Assembly (NCBI GenBank): GCA_021166775.1
Contig: JAJPEQ010000002.1
Coordinates: 1-64,000 of the forward strand
Source of the DNA: Comamonas sp.
Lineage (GTDB): Bacteria; Pseudomonadota; Gammaproteobacteria; Burkholderiales; Burkholderiaceae_C
Length of the DNA: 64,000 bases
Reading direction: 5' to 3'
Part shown: positions 37,294-47,586 of the stretch, in pieces
Layout of the letters: each line of letters begins with the position of its first letter
How positions within the stretch are numbered: position 1 is the stretch's first letter
Notes under the pieces: model-generated
Databases searched by the model: none
Seen by the model: the letters and a program-made list of their open reading frames with translations, nothing else
What the model was told of the DNA's origin: nothing
Program-made: the position numbers and the translations under genes

Positions 37294-37970
37294 TCTGCAT
37301 CGACCACGTCCTGAGCCAAGCCGAAGTGGCGCAATTTCGCGCCGAGCTCGATGCCGCCGACTGGCTCGATGGCGCGCTCACCGCGGGCACGCTCGCCAGC
37401 TCGGTCAAGCGCAACGAGCAGATCGCCGACGGCAGCGAACTCGCGCTGCGCCTGGGCCAGCAGATCCTGCGGCGCCTGGCGGCCACGCCGCTGTTCATCA
37501 GCGCCGCGCTGCCGCGCACCATCCATCCGCCCAAATTCAACCGCTACACGGGCGGCGGGGCCTACGGCGCGCACGTGGACAGTGCGCTGATGGCGCTGCC
37601 CGGCACCGCGCGGAAGATGCGCACCGACCTCTCGGCGACGCTGTTCCTGGCCGAGCCCGAGGACTACGACGGCGGCGTGCTGGAGGTGGAAGGGCCGTTC
37701 GGCGTGCAGGAGGTCAAGCTCCCCGCGGGCGACATGGTGCTCTACCCGTCGAGCAGCCTGCACCGCGTGACTCCGGTCACGCGCGGTGCGCGCGTGGCCT
37801 CGTTCTTCTGGATCGAGAGCCTGGTGGCCGATGAAACCGAGCGCACGCTGCTGTTCGATCTGGACCAGAGCGTGCAGCAGATCACGCCGCTGCTGGCGGC
37901 CGACGACATGCGGCTGGTTCAGCTCACGGGCGTGTACCACAACCTGCTCAGGCGCTGGGGCAGACCCTGA
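37287..37970 (+). CDS. piuC: PKHD-type Fe(II)/2-oxoglutarate hydroxylase, PiuC-like
   Basis: This 227-residue dioxygenase has the 2-His-1-carboxylate site in [14 protein letters not shown] (HxD) and [21 protein letters not shown] (distal His and the 2-oxoglutarate Arg). PiuC proteins accompany siderophore receptors in many proteobacteria and affect iron uptake, though their substrate is unknown. The start overlaps the oxidase stop by seven bases. Its stop is three bases from that of the convergent slt gene. Confidence 0.93.
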   Translation: MLICIDHVLSQAEVAQFRAELDAADWLDGALTAGTLASSVKRNEQIADGSELALRLGQQILRRLAATPLFISAALPRTIHPPKFNRYTGGGAYGAHVDSALMALPGTARKMRTDLSATLFLAEPEDYDGGVLEVEGPFGVQEVKLPAGDMVLYPSSSLHRVTPVTRGARVASFFWIESLVADETERTLLFDLDQSVQQITPLLAADDMRLVQLTGVYHNLLRRWGRP

Positions 37971-37973
37971 GGT

Positions 37974-40031
37974 TCACGGCAGATCCGGATCCGTCTCGCG
38001 ATCGCCCGCCCCGCGCGGCCCCACCTTGCCCAGGCGCGCCCTGAGCGATTGCGGCTGGCCGGTGAGGATGGCCGCGTAGTTCACCGTGTTGGCCAGCACC
38101 TTCTTCACGTAGGTACGGGTCTCGGTGAACGGGATGTTCTCGGCCCAGATCGCGGCGTCGAGCACCGGGCCGTTGCGCCAGCTGCGGGGACGCCGCGGAC
38201 CTGCGTTGTAGGCGGCGGCAGCCAGCGCCATGGAGTCGTCGAAATCGTCGAGCGCGAGTTTGAGGTAGGCCGTGCCCAGGGTGATGTTGGTTTCCTGGTC
38301 GCTGAGCTGGTCGGGCGTGAAGCCGGTCAGGCCGATCTTTTTCGCCGTCCAGCGCGCGGTGGCGGGCATCACCTGCATCAGGCCCGAGGCGCCCACGTGC
38401 GAGCGCGCGTCCATGATGAAGCGGCTTTCCTGGCGCACCAGGCCGTAGACGTAGGCCGGGTCCAGGCCGATCTCGGCCGTGCGGCGCAGCACCGTGCTCT
38501 CGAACGGCATGGGAAAGCGCTGATCGGTATCGATGAAGCCCTTGGTGCGCTCGCTCGTGTTGATGCAGCGGTCCCAGACCTGTCGGCTGCAGGCGAAGTC
38601 GGCAGCGGCAAGCAGCTCGCGGTCGTTCATGCCGCCGGGCGTGTGCAGGTTGGTGGTGTAGTTCCACTCGCGTACGCCCTCGGGCCGCAGGCCGATCAGG
38701 ATGGCATACAGCGCCCGGTTGAGTCCCGGGTTGGCGCGCGCGGCGGCCTTTTCCTCGGGCGTGAGCGGCGCGGGCGCGGGCGCCACGCTCACGCGCTGGC
38801 CCAGTTCCTCAAGCGCCAGCTGCTCATAAAAGCCGCTGGTGCCGGCGATGCTCTGGTACAGCGCCCGGGCCTGCGCCTGATGTTCGGGATTGCCCTGGTC
38901 CGCGGCGAGCGCGCGCGCCTTCCAGTAGATCCAGGTGCTGTCGCCGCGCGCGGGCTCGCTCATGGCGTCGATGGCGCGGCGCACGAGGGTGAACCGCCCG
39001 GCGCGCAAGGCGGCGCGCGCCTTCCAGGCCAGCATGTCGTCGCTCAGATCGCCATCGCGCGTGACTTTGCCGAAATAGGCCATGGCGTCGCTCGAGAGCG
39101 ACACCGCCGCCTGGCGGCCGATCACACCCCAGACCCAGTTGCGTTCTTCCTCGCTCAGGTGCGCGCCCCACGTGTCGCGCAGCAGCTCGGCGGCACCCGA
39201 GTAGTCGCTCATCGCCAGACGCACCAGCGCCAGCGTGACCAGCGCGCCCGGGTGCTTGAGCGGCGCCTGTTCATGTCGGGCTGGCGCCGTCTTGTGGCTG
39301 GCGGGGCGCTTGCCCTTGGCGGCCGCCTTGGGTTGGGCCGCGCCCCCTGCGAGCGTGAGGTATTTGGTGGGCGCGCCAAAAGCCCGATCGAAGGCCGCAA
39401 GCCACTCGGGGGCCACCACCTGCACCGCCTCGCGCGAGGCCGCCGGCCGGCTGCTCTCGGCGCCCAGGCGCGCCTTGCGCCAGACGTCCAGCGGCTTGAT
39501 CCTGCCGTCGGCGAGCAGCTGCGCGGCGGCGCTCGCGCAGCCATCGCTGGTGCGCCGCTGCGCGTCCCAGCGGTCGAGCACCTGCACGCCCGCATCCTGC
39601 GGCGCATTGCCGCGAAGCGTATCGACCAGCAGCGCATAGCAGCGCACGTTGGGGTCGTCGCGCATGCGAAACCCGCTCAAGGCATCCTGAAAGCGCTGCC
39701 AGTCCCGCCGCTGGCCGAGCAGCAGCAGCCAGTCGTTGCGCAGGCGGTCTTCCTGGTAGGTGCCCTTCCAGCGTTCGAGAAAGGCCTGCACCTCGTCGTC
39801 GCTCGCGTCTTCCAGCCGCACCTTGAGTTCCCAGTACGCGGCCCAGGCTTCGAGCGGATGGCCCGCGGCCTGCGGCAACAGGCGCGTGAGCTGCGCGCGG
39901 TCGCCCTTGCGAAACGCCTGGTGCATGGAAAGCAGCACCTCGTCCGCCGGGCTTTGCGCCCGGGCGGGCACGGCCGCGCACAACAGCAGAACAACCGTCA
40001 GGAGCGGTGTCAGAATCCGAAAGGTCTTCAT
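37974..40031 (-). CDS. slt: Soluble lytic murein transglycosylase (Slt70 type)
   Basis: This 685-residue periplasmic enzyme cleaves peptidoglycan glycan strands with 1,6-anhydro ends. A signal peptide (LLTVVLLLCAAVPARAQS) leads to a long alpha-superhelical region (about 30-480) and the C-terminal SLT domain, with the catalytic Glu in VYGLVRQESRF, then GASGLMQVMPATARWTA and AAAAYNAGP. A Lys/Ala-rich stretch near residues 230-260 (KAAAKGKRPASHKTAP) is unusual and may be a linker. It is divergent from the cyclo-ligase gene by 18 bases. Confidence 0.94.
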   Translation of the reverse strand: MKTFRILTPLLTVVLLLCAAVPARAQSPADEVLLSMHQAFRKGDRAQLTRLLPQAAGHPLEAWAAYWELKVRLEDASDDEVQAFLERWKGTYQEDRLRNDWLLLLGQRRDWQRFQDALSGFRMRDDPNVRCYALLVDTLRGNAPQDAGVQVLDRWDAQRRTSDGCASAAAQLLADGRIKPLDVWRKARLGAESSRPAASREAVQVVAPEWLAAFDRAFGAPTKYLTLAGGAAQPKAAAKGKRPASHKTAPARHEQAPLKHPGALVTLALVRLAMSDYSGAAELLRDTWGAHLSEEERNWVWGVIGRQAAVSLSSDAMAYFGKVTRDGDLSDDMLAWKARAALRAGRFTLVRRAIDAMSEPARGDSTWIYWKARALAADQGNPEHQAQARALYQSIAGTSGFYEQLALEELGQRVSVAPAPAPLTPEEKAAARANPGLNRALYAILIGLRPEGVREWNYTTNLHTPGGMNDRELLAAADFACSRQVWDRCINTSERTKGFIDTDQRFPMPFESTVLRRTAEIGLDPAYVYGLVRQESRFIMDARSHVGASGLMQVMPATARWTAKKIGLTGFTPDQLSDQETNITLGTAYLKLALDDFDDSMALAAAAYNAGPRRPRSWRNGPVLDAAIWAENIPFTETRTYVKKVLANTVNYAAILTGQPQSLRARLGKVGPRGAGDRETDPDLP

Positions 40032-40049
40032 GAGGAGAGGAATTATCGG

Positions 40050-40622
40050 ATGGACAAGCAAGCCCTGCGCCGACGATTGGTCGCCGAACGCCTCGCCCTG
40101 CCCGACCGCCTGGCGCGCGCCGACGCGCTGCAGCAGGTGCTGCGCTTCTGGCTGGTGGGCCGTGCCGACACGCTGATCGGCGCCTACTGGCCGATCAAGG
40201 GTGAGTTCGACCCGCTGCCCGCGCTGCACCGCTGGAAGGAGGATGGCGAGCTGATGGATGAGCCGCAGCGACGGCGCATTGGCCTGCCGGTGATCGACAA
40301 GCAGCACAGGACGCTCACCTTTCACGCCTGGTATCCGGGCTGCCCGATGGAGGAAGACGCCTACGGCATCCCCAAGCCCAAGGACACCGAGCTGCTGCAC
40401 CCCACGCTGCTCTTCGTGCCCTGCGTGGGCTACGGCCCGGGCGGGTATCGCCTGGGCTACGGCGGCGGCTTCTACGACCGCACGCTCGCCACGCTGCAGC
40501 CGCGCCCCTTCACCGTGGGCCTGGGATACACCCACGGCTGGCTCGACGATTTCACGCCCGAGGTGCACGACCTGCCGCTCGATGCCATCCTCAACGACAA
40601 CGGCGTCGTCTGGCCGCTCTGA
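40050..40622 (+). CDS. 5-formyltetrahydrofolate cyclo-ligase
   Basis: This 190-residue enzyme (YgfA/MTHFS family) converts 5-formyltetrahydrofolate to 5,10-methenyltetrahydrofolate using ATP. MDKQALRRRLVAERLAL at the N-terminus, GAYWPIKGEFDPL, and the C-terminal signature GYGPGGYRLGYGGGFYDRTLA (ATP-binding) are diagnostic. It starts 18 bases from the divergent slt gene, so their promoters must overlap. The open frame extends far upstream but that part is antisense to slt. Confidence 0.93.
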   Translation: MDKQALRRRLVAERLALPDRLARADALQQVLRFWLVGRADTLIGAYWPIKGEFDPLPALHRWKEDGELMDEPQRRRIGLPVIDKQHRTLTFHAWYPGCPMEEDAYGIPKPKDTELLHPTLLFVPCVGYGPGGYRLGYGGGFYDRTLATLQPRPFTVGLGYTHGWLDDFTPEVHDLPLDAILNDNGVVWPL

Positions 40623-40643
40623 TTCTTGGAAAGCCTTCCCCCC

Positions 40644-41330
40644 ATGCTCAAGCTCTACATCGGCAACAAGAACTACTCGCCCTGGGCCATGCGCCCCTGG
40701 GTGCTGCTGCGCCAGGCGGGCATCGCCTTCGAGGAAGTCATGGTGCGCATGGATGCGTTCAGCGCGGGCTCGGGTTTCAAGCGCACGCTGGCCGCCGTGA
40801 CGCCCGCGGGCAAGGTGCCCGCGCTCGTCGACGGCGAGCTCGCGGTCTGGGACAGCCTGGCGATCGCCGAGTACGTGGCCGAGCGCTTCCCCGAAAAGCA
40901 CCTGTGGCCGCGGGACACGGCGCAGCGGGCGCGCGCGCGCAGCGTCTGCGCCGAGATGCACAGCGGCTTCTCGGCGCTGCGCGGCGCCTGCGACATGAAC
41001 ATCGAGGCGCACCTGCCCGAGGTGGGCGCGATCATCTGGCGCGACCGCGCCGACGTGCGCGCCGATGTCGAGCGCATCGCCGCGATCTGGCGCGACGCGC
41101 TCGCCGTCTCGGGCGGGCCGCTGCTGTTCGGCGACTTCACCATCGCCGATGCGTTCTACGCTCCCACGGTGCTGCGGCTGCAGACCTACGCCCTGCCGCT
41201 CCCCGACGAGGTGCGCGGCTACATGGAGCGGGTGCGCGCGCTGCCCGCCGTGCAGCAGTGGGTGGCCGATGCGCTGGCCGAGCACGACTTCCTCGCGTTC
41301 GAGGAACCCTACCGCCTGCAGGCCCGCTGA
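40644..41330 (+). CDS. Glutathione S-transferase family protein
   Basis: This 228-residue protein has a thioredoxin-fold N-terminal domain ([20 protein letters not shown], with the Ser/Asn region that usually activates glutathione) and an all-helical C-terminal domain (from about residue 85). The motif [34 protein letters not shown] carries the cis-Pro and the glutathione gamma-glutamyl site. Substrate unknown. The ATG at 40644 is preferred over a TTG at 40626, which would add six residues. The cca start follows closely. Confidence 0.9.
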   Translation: MLKLYIGNKNYSPWAMRPWVLLRQAGIAFEEVMVRMDAFSAGSGFKRTLAAVTPAGKVPALVDGELAVWDSLAIAEYVAERFPEKHLWPRDTAQRARARSVCAEMHSGFSALRGACDMNIEAHLPEVGAIIWRDRADVRADVERIAAIWRDALAVSGGPLLFGDFTIADAFYAPTVLRLQTYALPLPDEVRGYMERVRALPAVQQWVADALAEHDFLAFEEPYRLQAR

Positions 41331-41334
41331 AGCC

Positions 41335-42603
41335 GTGCGGATCTACCAGGTGGGCGGCGCGGTGCGCGATGCGCTGCTGGGACGCCCGGTACACGACCGC
41401 GACTGGGTGGTGGTGGGCGGCACACCCGAGGCCATGGTCGCCGCGGGCTACCAGCCGGTGGGACGCGACTTTCCGGTCTTCCTGCACCCCGAGACGCACG
41501 AGGAATACGCACTGGCGCGCACCGAGCGCAAGAGCGGGCGCGGCTACCGTGGCTTCGTGGTGCACGCCAGCCCCGAGGTCACACTCGAAGAAGACCTGGC
41601 ACGGCGCGATCTCACTATCAACGCCATAGCTGCTGACGCAGACTGGACGGGTGCTGGAGCCGTTTTTGATCCTTATCACGGCGTGGCCGATCTCAGGGCA
41701 CGCGTACTGCGCCACGTGGGTCCGGCGTTTGCCGAAGATCCGGTGCGCATCCTGCGCGTGGCGCGCTTTGCCGCGCGCTTCACGGATTTCTCCGTCGCGC
41801 CCGAGACCCTGGCGCTGATGCGCACCATGGTGGCCGCGGGCGAAGTGCAGGCGCTGGTGCCCGAGCGCGTCTGGCAGGAGCTGGCGCGCGGGCTGATGGA
41901 GGCGCAGCCCTCGCGCATGCTGCAGGTGCTGCGCGACTGCGGGGCGCTGGCGGTGCTGCTGCCCGAGGTCGAACGCCTGTGGGGCGTGCCCCAGCGCGCC
42001 GACTACCACCCCGAGGTGGACACGGGCGTGCACCTGCTGCTGGTGCTGGACATGGCCGCGCGCCTTCAGGCCAGCCTGCCCGTACGCTTCGCCTGCCTGA
42101 TGCACGATCTGGGCAAGGGCACCACGCCCGCGCACGTCCTGCCGCGCCACATCGGCCACGAGGGCCGCAGCGCCCGGCTGCTGCAAGGGGTGTGCGAGCG
42201 CCTGCGCGTGCCGACCGACTGCCGCGAAACCGCCGACGTGGTGGCGCGCGAGCACGGCAACATCCACCGCTGCCTGACGCTGGACGCCGCGGCGTTGCTG
42301 CGCCTGCTGGAGCGCTGCGACGCGCTGCGCAAGCCCGCTCGCTTCGCCGATGTGCTGCTCGCCTGCGAGTGCGATGCACGCGGGCGCGGCGGGCTGCAGG
42401 AATCGCCCTACCCGCAGCGCCCGCACCTGGCGCATGCGCTGCGGGTGGCGCAAGCCGTCTGCACGGCCGAGGTCGCCGCGCGCGCGGCCGCTGAAGGCAG
42501 GCAGGGACCCGAGGTGGGCGAGGCGATCGCCACCGCGCGCGTGCAGGCGCTGCGCGACTGGCTGGTGGTGCAGATCAAATCACCGAGCGCACCCAGCGCG
42601 TGA
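41335..42603 (+). CDS. cca: Multifunctional CCA tRNA nucleotidyltransferase with HD domain
   Basis: This 422-residue enzyme adds and repairs the 3' CCA of tRNAs. [25 protein letters not shown] is the nucleotidyltransferase signature (metal-binding Asp in DRDW), [13 protein letters not shown] and [16 protein letters not shown] are motifs for template-free base selection, and [12 protein letters not shown] is the HD phosphohydrolase domain typical of the gammaproteobacterial and betaproteobacterial form. The start is GTG (41335), the only start consistent with the family N-terminus. Its last 29 bases overlap the convergent trxC. Confidence 0.94.
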   Translation: MRIYQVGGAVRDALLGRPVHDRDWVVVGGTPEAMVAAGYQPVGRDFPVFLHPETHEEYALARTERKSGRGYRGFVVHASPEVTLEEDLARRDLTINAIAADADWTGAGAVFDPYHGVADLRARVLRHVGPAFAEDPVRILRVARFAARFTDFSVAPETLALMRTMVAAGEVQALVPERVWQELARGLMEAQPSRMLQVLRDCGALAVLLPEVERLWGVPQRADYHPEVDTGVHLLLVLDMAARLQASLPVRFACLMHDLGKGTTPAHVLPRHIGHEGRSARLLQGVCERLRVPTDCRETADVVAREHGNIHRCLTLDAAALLRLLERCDALRKPARFADVLLACECDARGRGGLQESPYPQRPHLAHALRVAQAVCTAEVAARAAAEGRQGPEVGEAIATARVQALRDWLVVQIKSPSAPSA

Positions 42604-43015
42604 TGTCCGCCGCGCCACGAGCGCCCGAGGTGCGCGCCACTTCGCGCCCCTCCTTGAACACGATCATGGTCGGGATGCTGCGTATGCCGTAGCGCGCCGC
42701 GATCTGCCCCTCGGCCTCGGTGTCGAGTTTGGCCAGGCGCACGGCCGGTTCGAGCTGCTGCGCCGCTTCGTGAAAGAACGGCGCCATCTGCAGGCAGGGC
42801 CCGCACCACGGGGCCCAGAAATCCACCACCACCGGGATCTGGCTGCGGCCCACGTGTTTGTCGAAGCTCGTGCCATCGAGCGCCAGCGGCTCACCCTCGA
42901 AGAGGGGTCGGTGGCAGCCTCCGCAATCGGGGTGACTCGCCAGTTGATCGGCCCGCACGCGGTTGGTGGTGTGGCAGTGGGGACAGACGATGTGACGTGT
43001 TTCAGCGGTACTCAT
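42575..43015 (-). CDS. trxC: Thioredoxin 2 (zinc-containing)
   Basis: This 146-residue thioredoxin has an N-terminal zinc motif (CPHCH at 11-14 and CGGCH at 31-34) followed by a thioredoxin fold with the active site [14 protein letters not shown] (Cys 71 and 74) and the cis-Pro in [11 protein letters not shown]. This domain order is that of E. coli TrxC, an oxidative-stress reductase. It converges with cca and overlaps its 3' end by 29 bases. Confidence 0.95.
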   Translation of the reverse strand: MSTAETRHIVCPHCHTTNRVRADQLASHPDCGGCHRPLFEGEPLALDGTSFDKHVGRSQIPVVVDFWAPWCGPCLQMAPFFHEAAQQLEPAVRLAKLDTEAEGQIAARYGIRSIPTMIVFKEGREVARTSGARGAADITRWVRSVI

Positions 43016-43084
43016 GGATGTGCATTCCTGCGAGAGTGGCAGCGCGCAACTGCGGCCCAGCGGCGCGATTTCAAGACACGCCGC

Positions 43085-43279
43085 TCACAGCCACTTGACC
43101 AGCAGGCTGAGCAACACGCTGAGCAGCACGGTGCTTGCGAGCGGAATCGACCATTGCCTGCCGAACAGCCGAAATTCGAAATCGCCCGGCAGACGACCCA
43201 GCCCCAGGCGGCGCAACAGGGGCATGAGCCCGCTGATGCACACCAGCGCGACGAAGACGACGATGAGCCAGCGCAGCAC
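43085..43279 (-). CDS. DUF2905 small membrane protein
   Basis: This 64-residue protein has two hydrophobic segments (LIVVFVALVCISGLMPLL and ASTVLLSVLLSLLVKWL) around GLGRLPGDFEFRLFGRQWSIPL, the conserved block of DUF2905. Its function is unknown. It lies three bases downstream of the methyltransferase gene on the same strand, so they are probably co-transcribed. Confidence 0.85.
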   Translation of the reverse strand: MLRWLIVVFVALVCISGLMPLLRRLGLGRLPGDFEFRLFGRQWSIPLASTVLLSVLLSLLVKWL

Positions 43280-43282
43280 GGT

Positions 43283-44365
43283 CTACAGGCGATGCGTGCG
43301 GTCGCCCTGCGCAAAGCCGCGCGGCTGCCAGACTTCACCGGGGCCGACGGCCAGCACCTTGAAGAGTTCACCCATTTCGTGTTCCAGCATCAATTTGAGC
43401 GCTGGCCCTTGACTGACAAGCGCGAGGTGCTTCATTTTTTCAAGCAAGCCGTTGTTGAGCAGAAAGTGCGCCTGCGTGGTGTAGCCCAGCACGTTCAGCC
43501 CCGCCTCCTGCGCCGCCACGGCCACGCCGGTGAAGTTCACATGCGCCGTGATGTCCTTCAGGCCCACGTCCAGCAGGGGCTCGGCATCCACCCGATGCGC
43601 GCGGTGGCACACCAGCGTGCCCTGCGCGCGCTGGGGGTGGTAGTACTCGGTCTCGGGAAAGCCGTAGTCGATGAAAAACGCCGCGCCGCGCTGCAGACAC
43701 GCACCCAGCGCACGCATGAAGCCCTCGGCCTGCGGATGGATCTCGGTGAGATAGTCGTGCTCGCCCTCCACTTCGACCGGCGGGCGCAGATCCGTGACAT
43801 GGTCGCGCCACGCCAGCGCGCCCTCCACCACGGTCACGCCGCGCTCATGCCAGATACCGTCGATGCGATGCAGCAGCCGGACCGGCATCGCATCGAGCAC
43901 CTCGTTGCCCAGCACCACGCCTTGCAAGCGCTCGGGCAGGCGCTGCGCCCACGCAAGCTTGTCCGCGTGGCGCGCGAGTGTCTCGCGCTGACGCGCGCGC
44001 AGGCCGGTGGAGACATCCATGATGGTGTAGCGCCGCACGCGATCGCCCAGCGCCTGCAGCACCTGCGCCGCCAGCGCGCCACTGCCCGCGCCGAATTCCC
44101 ACACCTCGTCGGTGCCACTCGCATCGAGCGCCTCGCGCACCTGCTCGGCCAGCACCTGGCCGAACACCGGTGAAAGCTCGGGCGCGGTCACGAAGTCGCT
44201 GCCGCTTTCGGGCATCACGCCGAACTTGCGCAGGTCGTTGGCGTAGTAGCCCAGGCCCGGTGCGTACAGCGCCAGCTGCATGTAGCGATCGAACCCGATC
44301 CAGCCCCCTGCTTCAAGAATGGCGTGGCGGATGTGCGCATCGAGCGCTTCGGTCAAAGTGGTCAT
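43283..44365 (-). CDS. MidA/NDUFAF7-type SAM-dependent methyltransferase
   Basis: This 360-residue protein belongs to the family of mitochondrial NDUFAF7/MidA, whose eukaryotic member methylates an arginine of a complex I subunit. Family marks are GWIGFDRYMQLALYAPGLGYYA, SDFVTAPELSPVFGQVLAEQ, VWEFGAGSGALA (SAM motif I), GNEVLDAMPV and FFIDYGFPETEYYHPQR. The bacterial substrate is not established. The start at 44365 (MTTLTEALDAHIRHAI) is preferred to 44407. It is divergent from livJ by 150 bases. Confidence 0.88.
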   Translation of the reverse strand: MTTLTEALDAHIRHAILEAGGWIGFDRYMQLALYAPGLGYYANDLRKFGVMPESGSDFVTAPELSPVFGQVLAEQVREALDASGTDEVWEFGAGSGALAAQVLQALGDRVRRYTIMDVSTGLRARQRETLARHADKLAWAQRLPERLQGVVLGNEVLDAMPVRLLHRIDGIWHERGVTVVEGALAWRDHVTDLRPPVEVEGEHDYLTEIHPQAEGFMRALGACLQRGAAFFIDYGFPETEYYHPQRAQGTLVCHRAHRVDAEPLLDVGLKDITAHVNFTGVAVAAQEAGLNVLGYTTQAHFLLNNGLLEKMKHLALVSQGPALKLMLEHEMGELFKVLAVGPGEVWQPRGFAQGDRTHRL

Positions 44366-44515
44366 CGAAACCTGGCAGACGAACACGAGGCATGCAAACC
44401 CATGCACGCCACTAAACTATTTTCCGAGGAGTAGCCTCGCTGGGCTCCGCCTCGCACGTGACTGAATCGAGCCGCGCGTCGAAAGACGGTCCCTGAATAA
44501 ATGAAGGAGACGGCG

Positions 44516-45730
44516 ATGATTCTGAAACGGCTGCACCCATTATTGTCTTCGCTATGCGCGTTCGGTCTTGCCCTGGCGGCGGCCGCGCCCGTTCAGGCGC
44601 AGGACATCGTGCTCGGTGCCTCGGTGCAACTCACGGGACCGGTGGCCAACACCGGGCGCTACTACCGTGACGCCTACCAGATCGCGATCGACAAGATCAA
44701 CGCCGCGGGCGGCGTGAAGATCGCGGGCAAGGAGCACAAGCTCGCGCTCAAGCTCTACGACAACCAGTCGGACGTGAACCTCTCGGTGCGCCAGTACACG
44801 CAGCTCGTGACGCAGGACAAGGTGAACCTGCTGCTCGGCGGCTTCGCAAGCAACTTCCAGCTGGCCGATTCGGTGGTCTCCGAAAAATACAAGATCCCGA
44901 TGGTGCAAGGCGGCGGCGCGTCCAACGAAATTTTCACGCGCAACTTCAAGTACATCTTCGGCACGCTGGCGCCGGCGAGCAACTACTTCGGCAGCACCGT
45001 CACGATGATGAAGGCGCTCAAGGATGGGCCGAAGAACGTCGCGCTGCTTTATGCCGACGACTCGTTCGATGTTTCCACCGCCGCGGGCACGCGCACGCTG
45101 CTCAAGGCCGCGGGTTTCAACGTCGTGATGGATGAGCGCTACAGCAGCAACACCAGCGACTTCTCCACGCTGCTGTCGCAGGTCAAGGCCAAGAACGTCG
45201 ATGCCGTGCTGGTCGCCGGGCACGAGACGGAAATCCTGAACTTCGTGCGCAACGCCAAGAGCCTGGCCGTGGCACCCAAAATGTATTCATTCACCGTGGG
45301 TGTACCCAGCGAAGACTTTCGCAAGGCGCTGGGCAAGGACGCGGACTACGCCTTCGGCATGACCGCCTGGCTGCCCGAGGCCTCGCTCAAGGACCGCTGG
45401 TTCGGCGACGCCGCGCAGTTCGCCGCCGAGTACAAGGCGAAGTTCGGCTACGACCCCGATTACCACGCCGCCTCGGGCGCGGCCGATGTCGAGGCGCTGG
45501 CCATGGCGCTTGAAAAGGCCGGCAGCACCGACCCGCAGAAGGTGCGCGACGCGCTGGCCGCGAGCGACTTCGAGAGCCTGTACGGCCCGATCAAGTTCGG
45601 TGCCAACGGCCAGATCGACCTGCCGCAGCTCGTGATCCAGGTGCAGAACGGCCAGGTGGCCGAGGTCTACGACGCCAAGGGATTCGTCAAGCAGCCGCAG
45701 TACCCGATGACCGCCTGGAACGCGCGCTGA
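44516..45730 (+). CDS. livJ: Branched-chain amino acid-type ABC transporter substrate-binding protein
   Basis: This 404-residue periplasmic protein of the LivJ/Peripla_BP_6 class captures the substrate for the LivHMGF importer that follows. A signal peptide ([22 protein letters not shown]) precedes [37 protein letters not shown]. The ligand is not certain; this fold also binds amides, urea or aromatic acids. The start at 44516 (MILKRL) is chosen because AAGGAG lies six bases upstream; ATG at 44501 would place that site inside the gene. Confidence 0.9.
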   Translation: MILKRLHPLLSSLCAFGLALAAAAPVQAQDIVLGASVQLTGPVANTGRYYRDAYQIAIDKINAAGGVKIAGKEHKLALKLYDNQSDVNLSVRQYTQLVTQDKVNLLLGGFASNFQLADSVVSEKYKIPMVQGGGASNEIFTRNFKYIFGTLAPASNYFGSTVTMMKALKDGPKNVALLYADDSFDVSTAAGTRTLLKAAGFNVVMDERYSSNTSDFSTLLSQVKAKNVDAVLVAGHETEILNFVRNAKSLAVAPKMYSFTVGVPSEDFRKALGKDADYAFGMTAWLPEASLKDRWFGDAAQFAAEYKAKFGYDPDYHAASGAADVEALAMALEKAGSTDPQKVRDALAASDFESLYGPIKFGANGQIDLPQLVIQVQNGQVAEVYDAKGFVKQPQYPMTAWNAR

Positions 45731-45778
45731 TCCCACCCCGCGGTTGAACCGCCACGACGCCCGCGCGGAGGGGACGCC

Positions 45779-46642
45779 TTGGATCTTCTGACTCAGGTTC
45801 TCGTCAACGGCCTCTTGCTGGGCGGGCTCTACGCCGTGATGGCGCTCGGGCTCGCCCTCGTGTGGGGCGTGCTCAACATCGTCAACCTCGCGCACGGCTC
45901 CTTCATCATGCTTGGAGCCTACTGCTCCTGGCACCTGTTTCACTACCTGCACATCGATCCGTTTCTGGGCCTGCCGCTCACGGCGGCGGTGATGTTCGCG
46001 CTCGGTTACGCGGTGCAGCGCGGCATCCTCAATCTCATCGTGCGCGCGCCGATGTTCAACACGCTCCTGCTCACCTTCGGGCTGGACGTGGTGCTCACCT
46101 ATCTGGCGCAGCTCGCGTTCTCGGCGGACTTTCGCACCATCAACCCGGGCTACGCCGGGCACCAGTGGCACTGGGGCCCGGTCGTGCTGCCGACCATGCG
46201 CATCGCGACCTTTGGCGCGGCGCTGGTGCTCACCCTCGGCATGTGGCTCTTTCTGCTGCATACGCGCCTGGGCCGGGCAATCCGCGCCACCGCGCAGAAC
46301 CTCGTGGCCGCGCGCCTGTACGGCGTGGAGCCGCGCCACCTCTATGCGATGACCTTCGCCATCGGCGTGGCGCTCGCGGGCACCGCGGGCGGGCTGTACG
46401 GCACCGTGTCGCAGATCAACCCCTACATCGGCGCCTCGCTCACGCTCAAGTCGTTCGCGATCGCCATCATCGGCGGCCTGGACAATCCGCTGGGCGTGCT
46501 CGTCGGCGGACTGTTCCTGGGCGTCGTCGAATCGCTCACCATTCTCTACATCGGCCCGACCTTCGTCGACGTGGCGAGTTTCGGCATCCTCGCGCTGGTG
46601 CTCATCGTGCGGCCCACGGGCCTGCTCGGGAAGACCGCATGA
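45779..46642 (+). CDS. livH: Branched-chain amino acid-type ABC permease LivH
   Basis: This 287-residue polytopic permease starts with TTG (45779), placed about eight bases after GGAGGGG. DLLTQVLVNGLLLGGLYAVMALGLALVWGVLNIVNLAHGSFIMLGAY is the classic LivH N-terminus, and GALAGTAGGLYG-like and GGLDNPLGVLVGGLFLGVVES blocks follow. It forms the transmembrane pore with LivM. It overlaps livM by four bases. Confidence 0.94.
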   Translation: MDLLTQVLVNGLLLGGLYAVMALGLALVWGVLNIVNLAHGSFIMLGAYCSWHLFHYLHIDPFLGLPLTAAVMFALGYAVQRGILNLIVRAPMFNTLLLTFGLDVVLTYLAQLAFSADFRTINPGYAGHQWHWGPVVLPTMRIATFGAALVLTLGMWLFLLHTRLGRAIRATAQNLVAARLYGVEPRHLYAMTFAIGVALAGTAGGLYGTVSQINPYIGASLTLKSFAIAIIGGLDNPLGVLVGGLFLGVVESLTILYIGPTFVDVASFGILALVLIVRPTGLLGKTA

Positions 46643-47586
46643 AGACCTGGCACAAGCTCTCCGTCGCGATCGCCTTCGTGCTGCTGGCGGGCGTGCCGTG
46701 GTACGGCTCGGACGTGCTGGTGCAGTTCGGCATCAACGCCCTGCTGCTGGCGGTGCTGGCGCAGGGCTGGAACATCATCGGCGGCTACACCGGCTACCCC
46801 TCGTTCGGCAATTCGGTGTTCTACGGCCTGGGCAGCTACGGCGTGGCCATCGCCATGGTGCAGTGGCATCTGCCCTTCGAAGTCGGCATGCTGTTCGGCG
46901 TGCTGCTGGCGGTGGCGTTCGCGCTGCTGCTGGGCGTGCCGGTGCTTCGTCTGCGCGGGCACTATTTCGCCATCGCCACGCTGGCCCTGGCGGGCGTGAT
47001 GTCGGCCATCGTCTCCAACATCCCGCTGGCGGGGCAGAACATCGGTCTGGTGCTGCCCCCGCTCAACGACGACCGGCTGTTCTACGGCCTGGCGCTCGGC
47101 CTGCTCGTGCTCTCCACGCTCGTCGTCTGGTGGCTCACGAGGAGCCGCTTCGGCTTCGGCCTGATCGCGATCCGTGAAAACGAGGACGGCGCCGCGGTGA
47201 TGGGCGTGAACACCACCGCCTACAAGGTCGCCGCATTCACGATCTCCGGCGTGCTGAGTGCGCTCGCGGGCGGCATCCATGCCTACTGGATCACCTTCCT
47301 CGACCCGGAAAGCGCGTTCGACATCGGCCTGAACGTCAAGATGATCATCATGGTGGTGTTCGGCGGCGCGGGCACGGTGTTCGGCCCCATCGTCGGCGCG
47401 TTCTCGCTCTCGGCGGTGTCCGAATGGCTCTCCAGCGAAGTGACGAGCATCGCCAGCCTGTTCTTCGGCGCGGTGATCGTGGCCGCGGTGGTCTTCATGC
47501 CGCACGGGCTCACGCACCTGGCCACGCGCATCCGGCGGCTGGGCTGGCGCTACTTCGGCGAAAACGTGCGGGAGAACCGGCTATGA
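46639..47586 (+). CDS. livM: Branched-chain amino acid-type ABC permease LivM
   Basis: This 315-residue permease has about eight to nine membrane segments. GWNIIGGYTGYPSFGNSVFYGLGSY, VLRLRGHYFAIATLALAGVM, IRENEDGAAVMGVNTTAYKVAAF (the EAA-like coupling loop) and VFGGAGTVFGPIVGA identify LivM. The ATG overlaps the livH stop and its stop overlaps livG, so livH-M-G-F are translationally coupled. Confidence 0.94.
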   Translation: MKTWHKLSVAIAFVLLAGVPWYGSDVLVQFGINALLLAVLAQGWNIIGGYTGYPSFGNSVFYGLGSYGVAIAMVQWHLPFEVGMLFGVLLAVAFALLLGVPVLRLRGHYFAIATLALAGVMSAIVSNIPLAGQNIGLVLPPLNDDRLFYGLALGLLVLSTLVVWWLTRSRFGFGLIAIRENEDGAAVMGVNTTAYKVAAFTISGVLSALAGGIHAYWITFLDPESAFDIGLNVKMIIMVVFGGAGTVFGPIVGAFSLSAVSEWLSSEVTSIASLFFGAVIVAAVVFMPHGLTHLATRIRRLGWRYFGENVRENRL

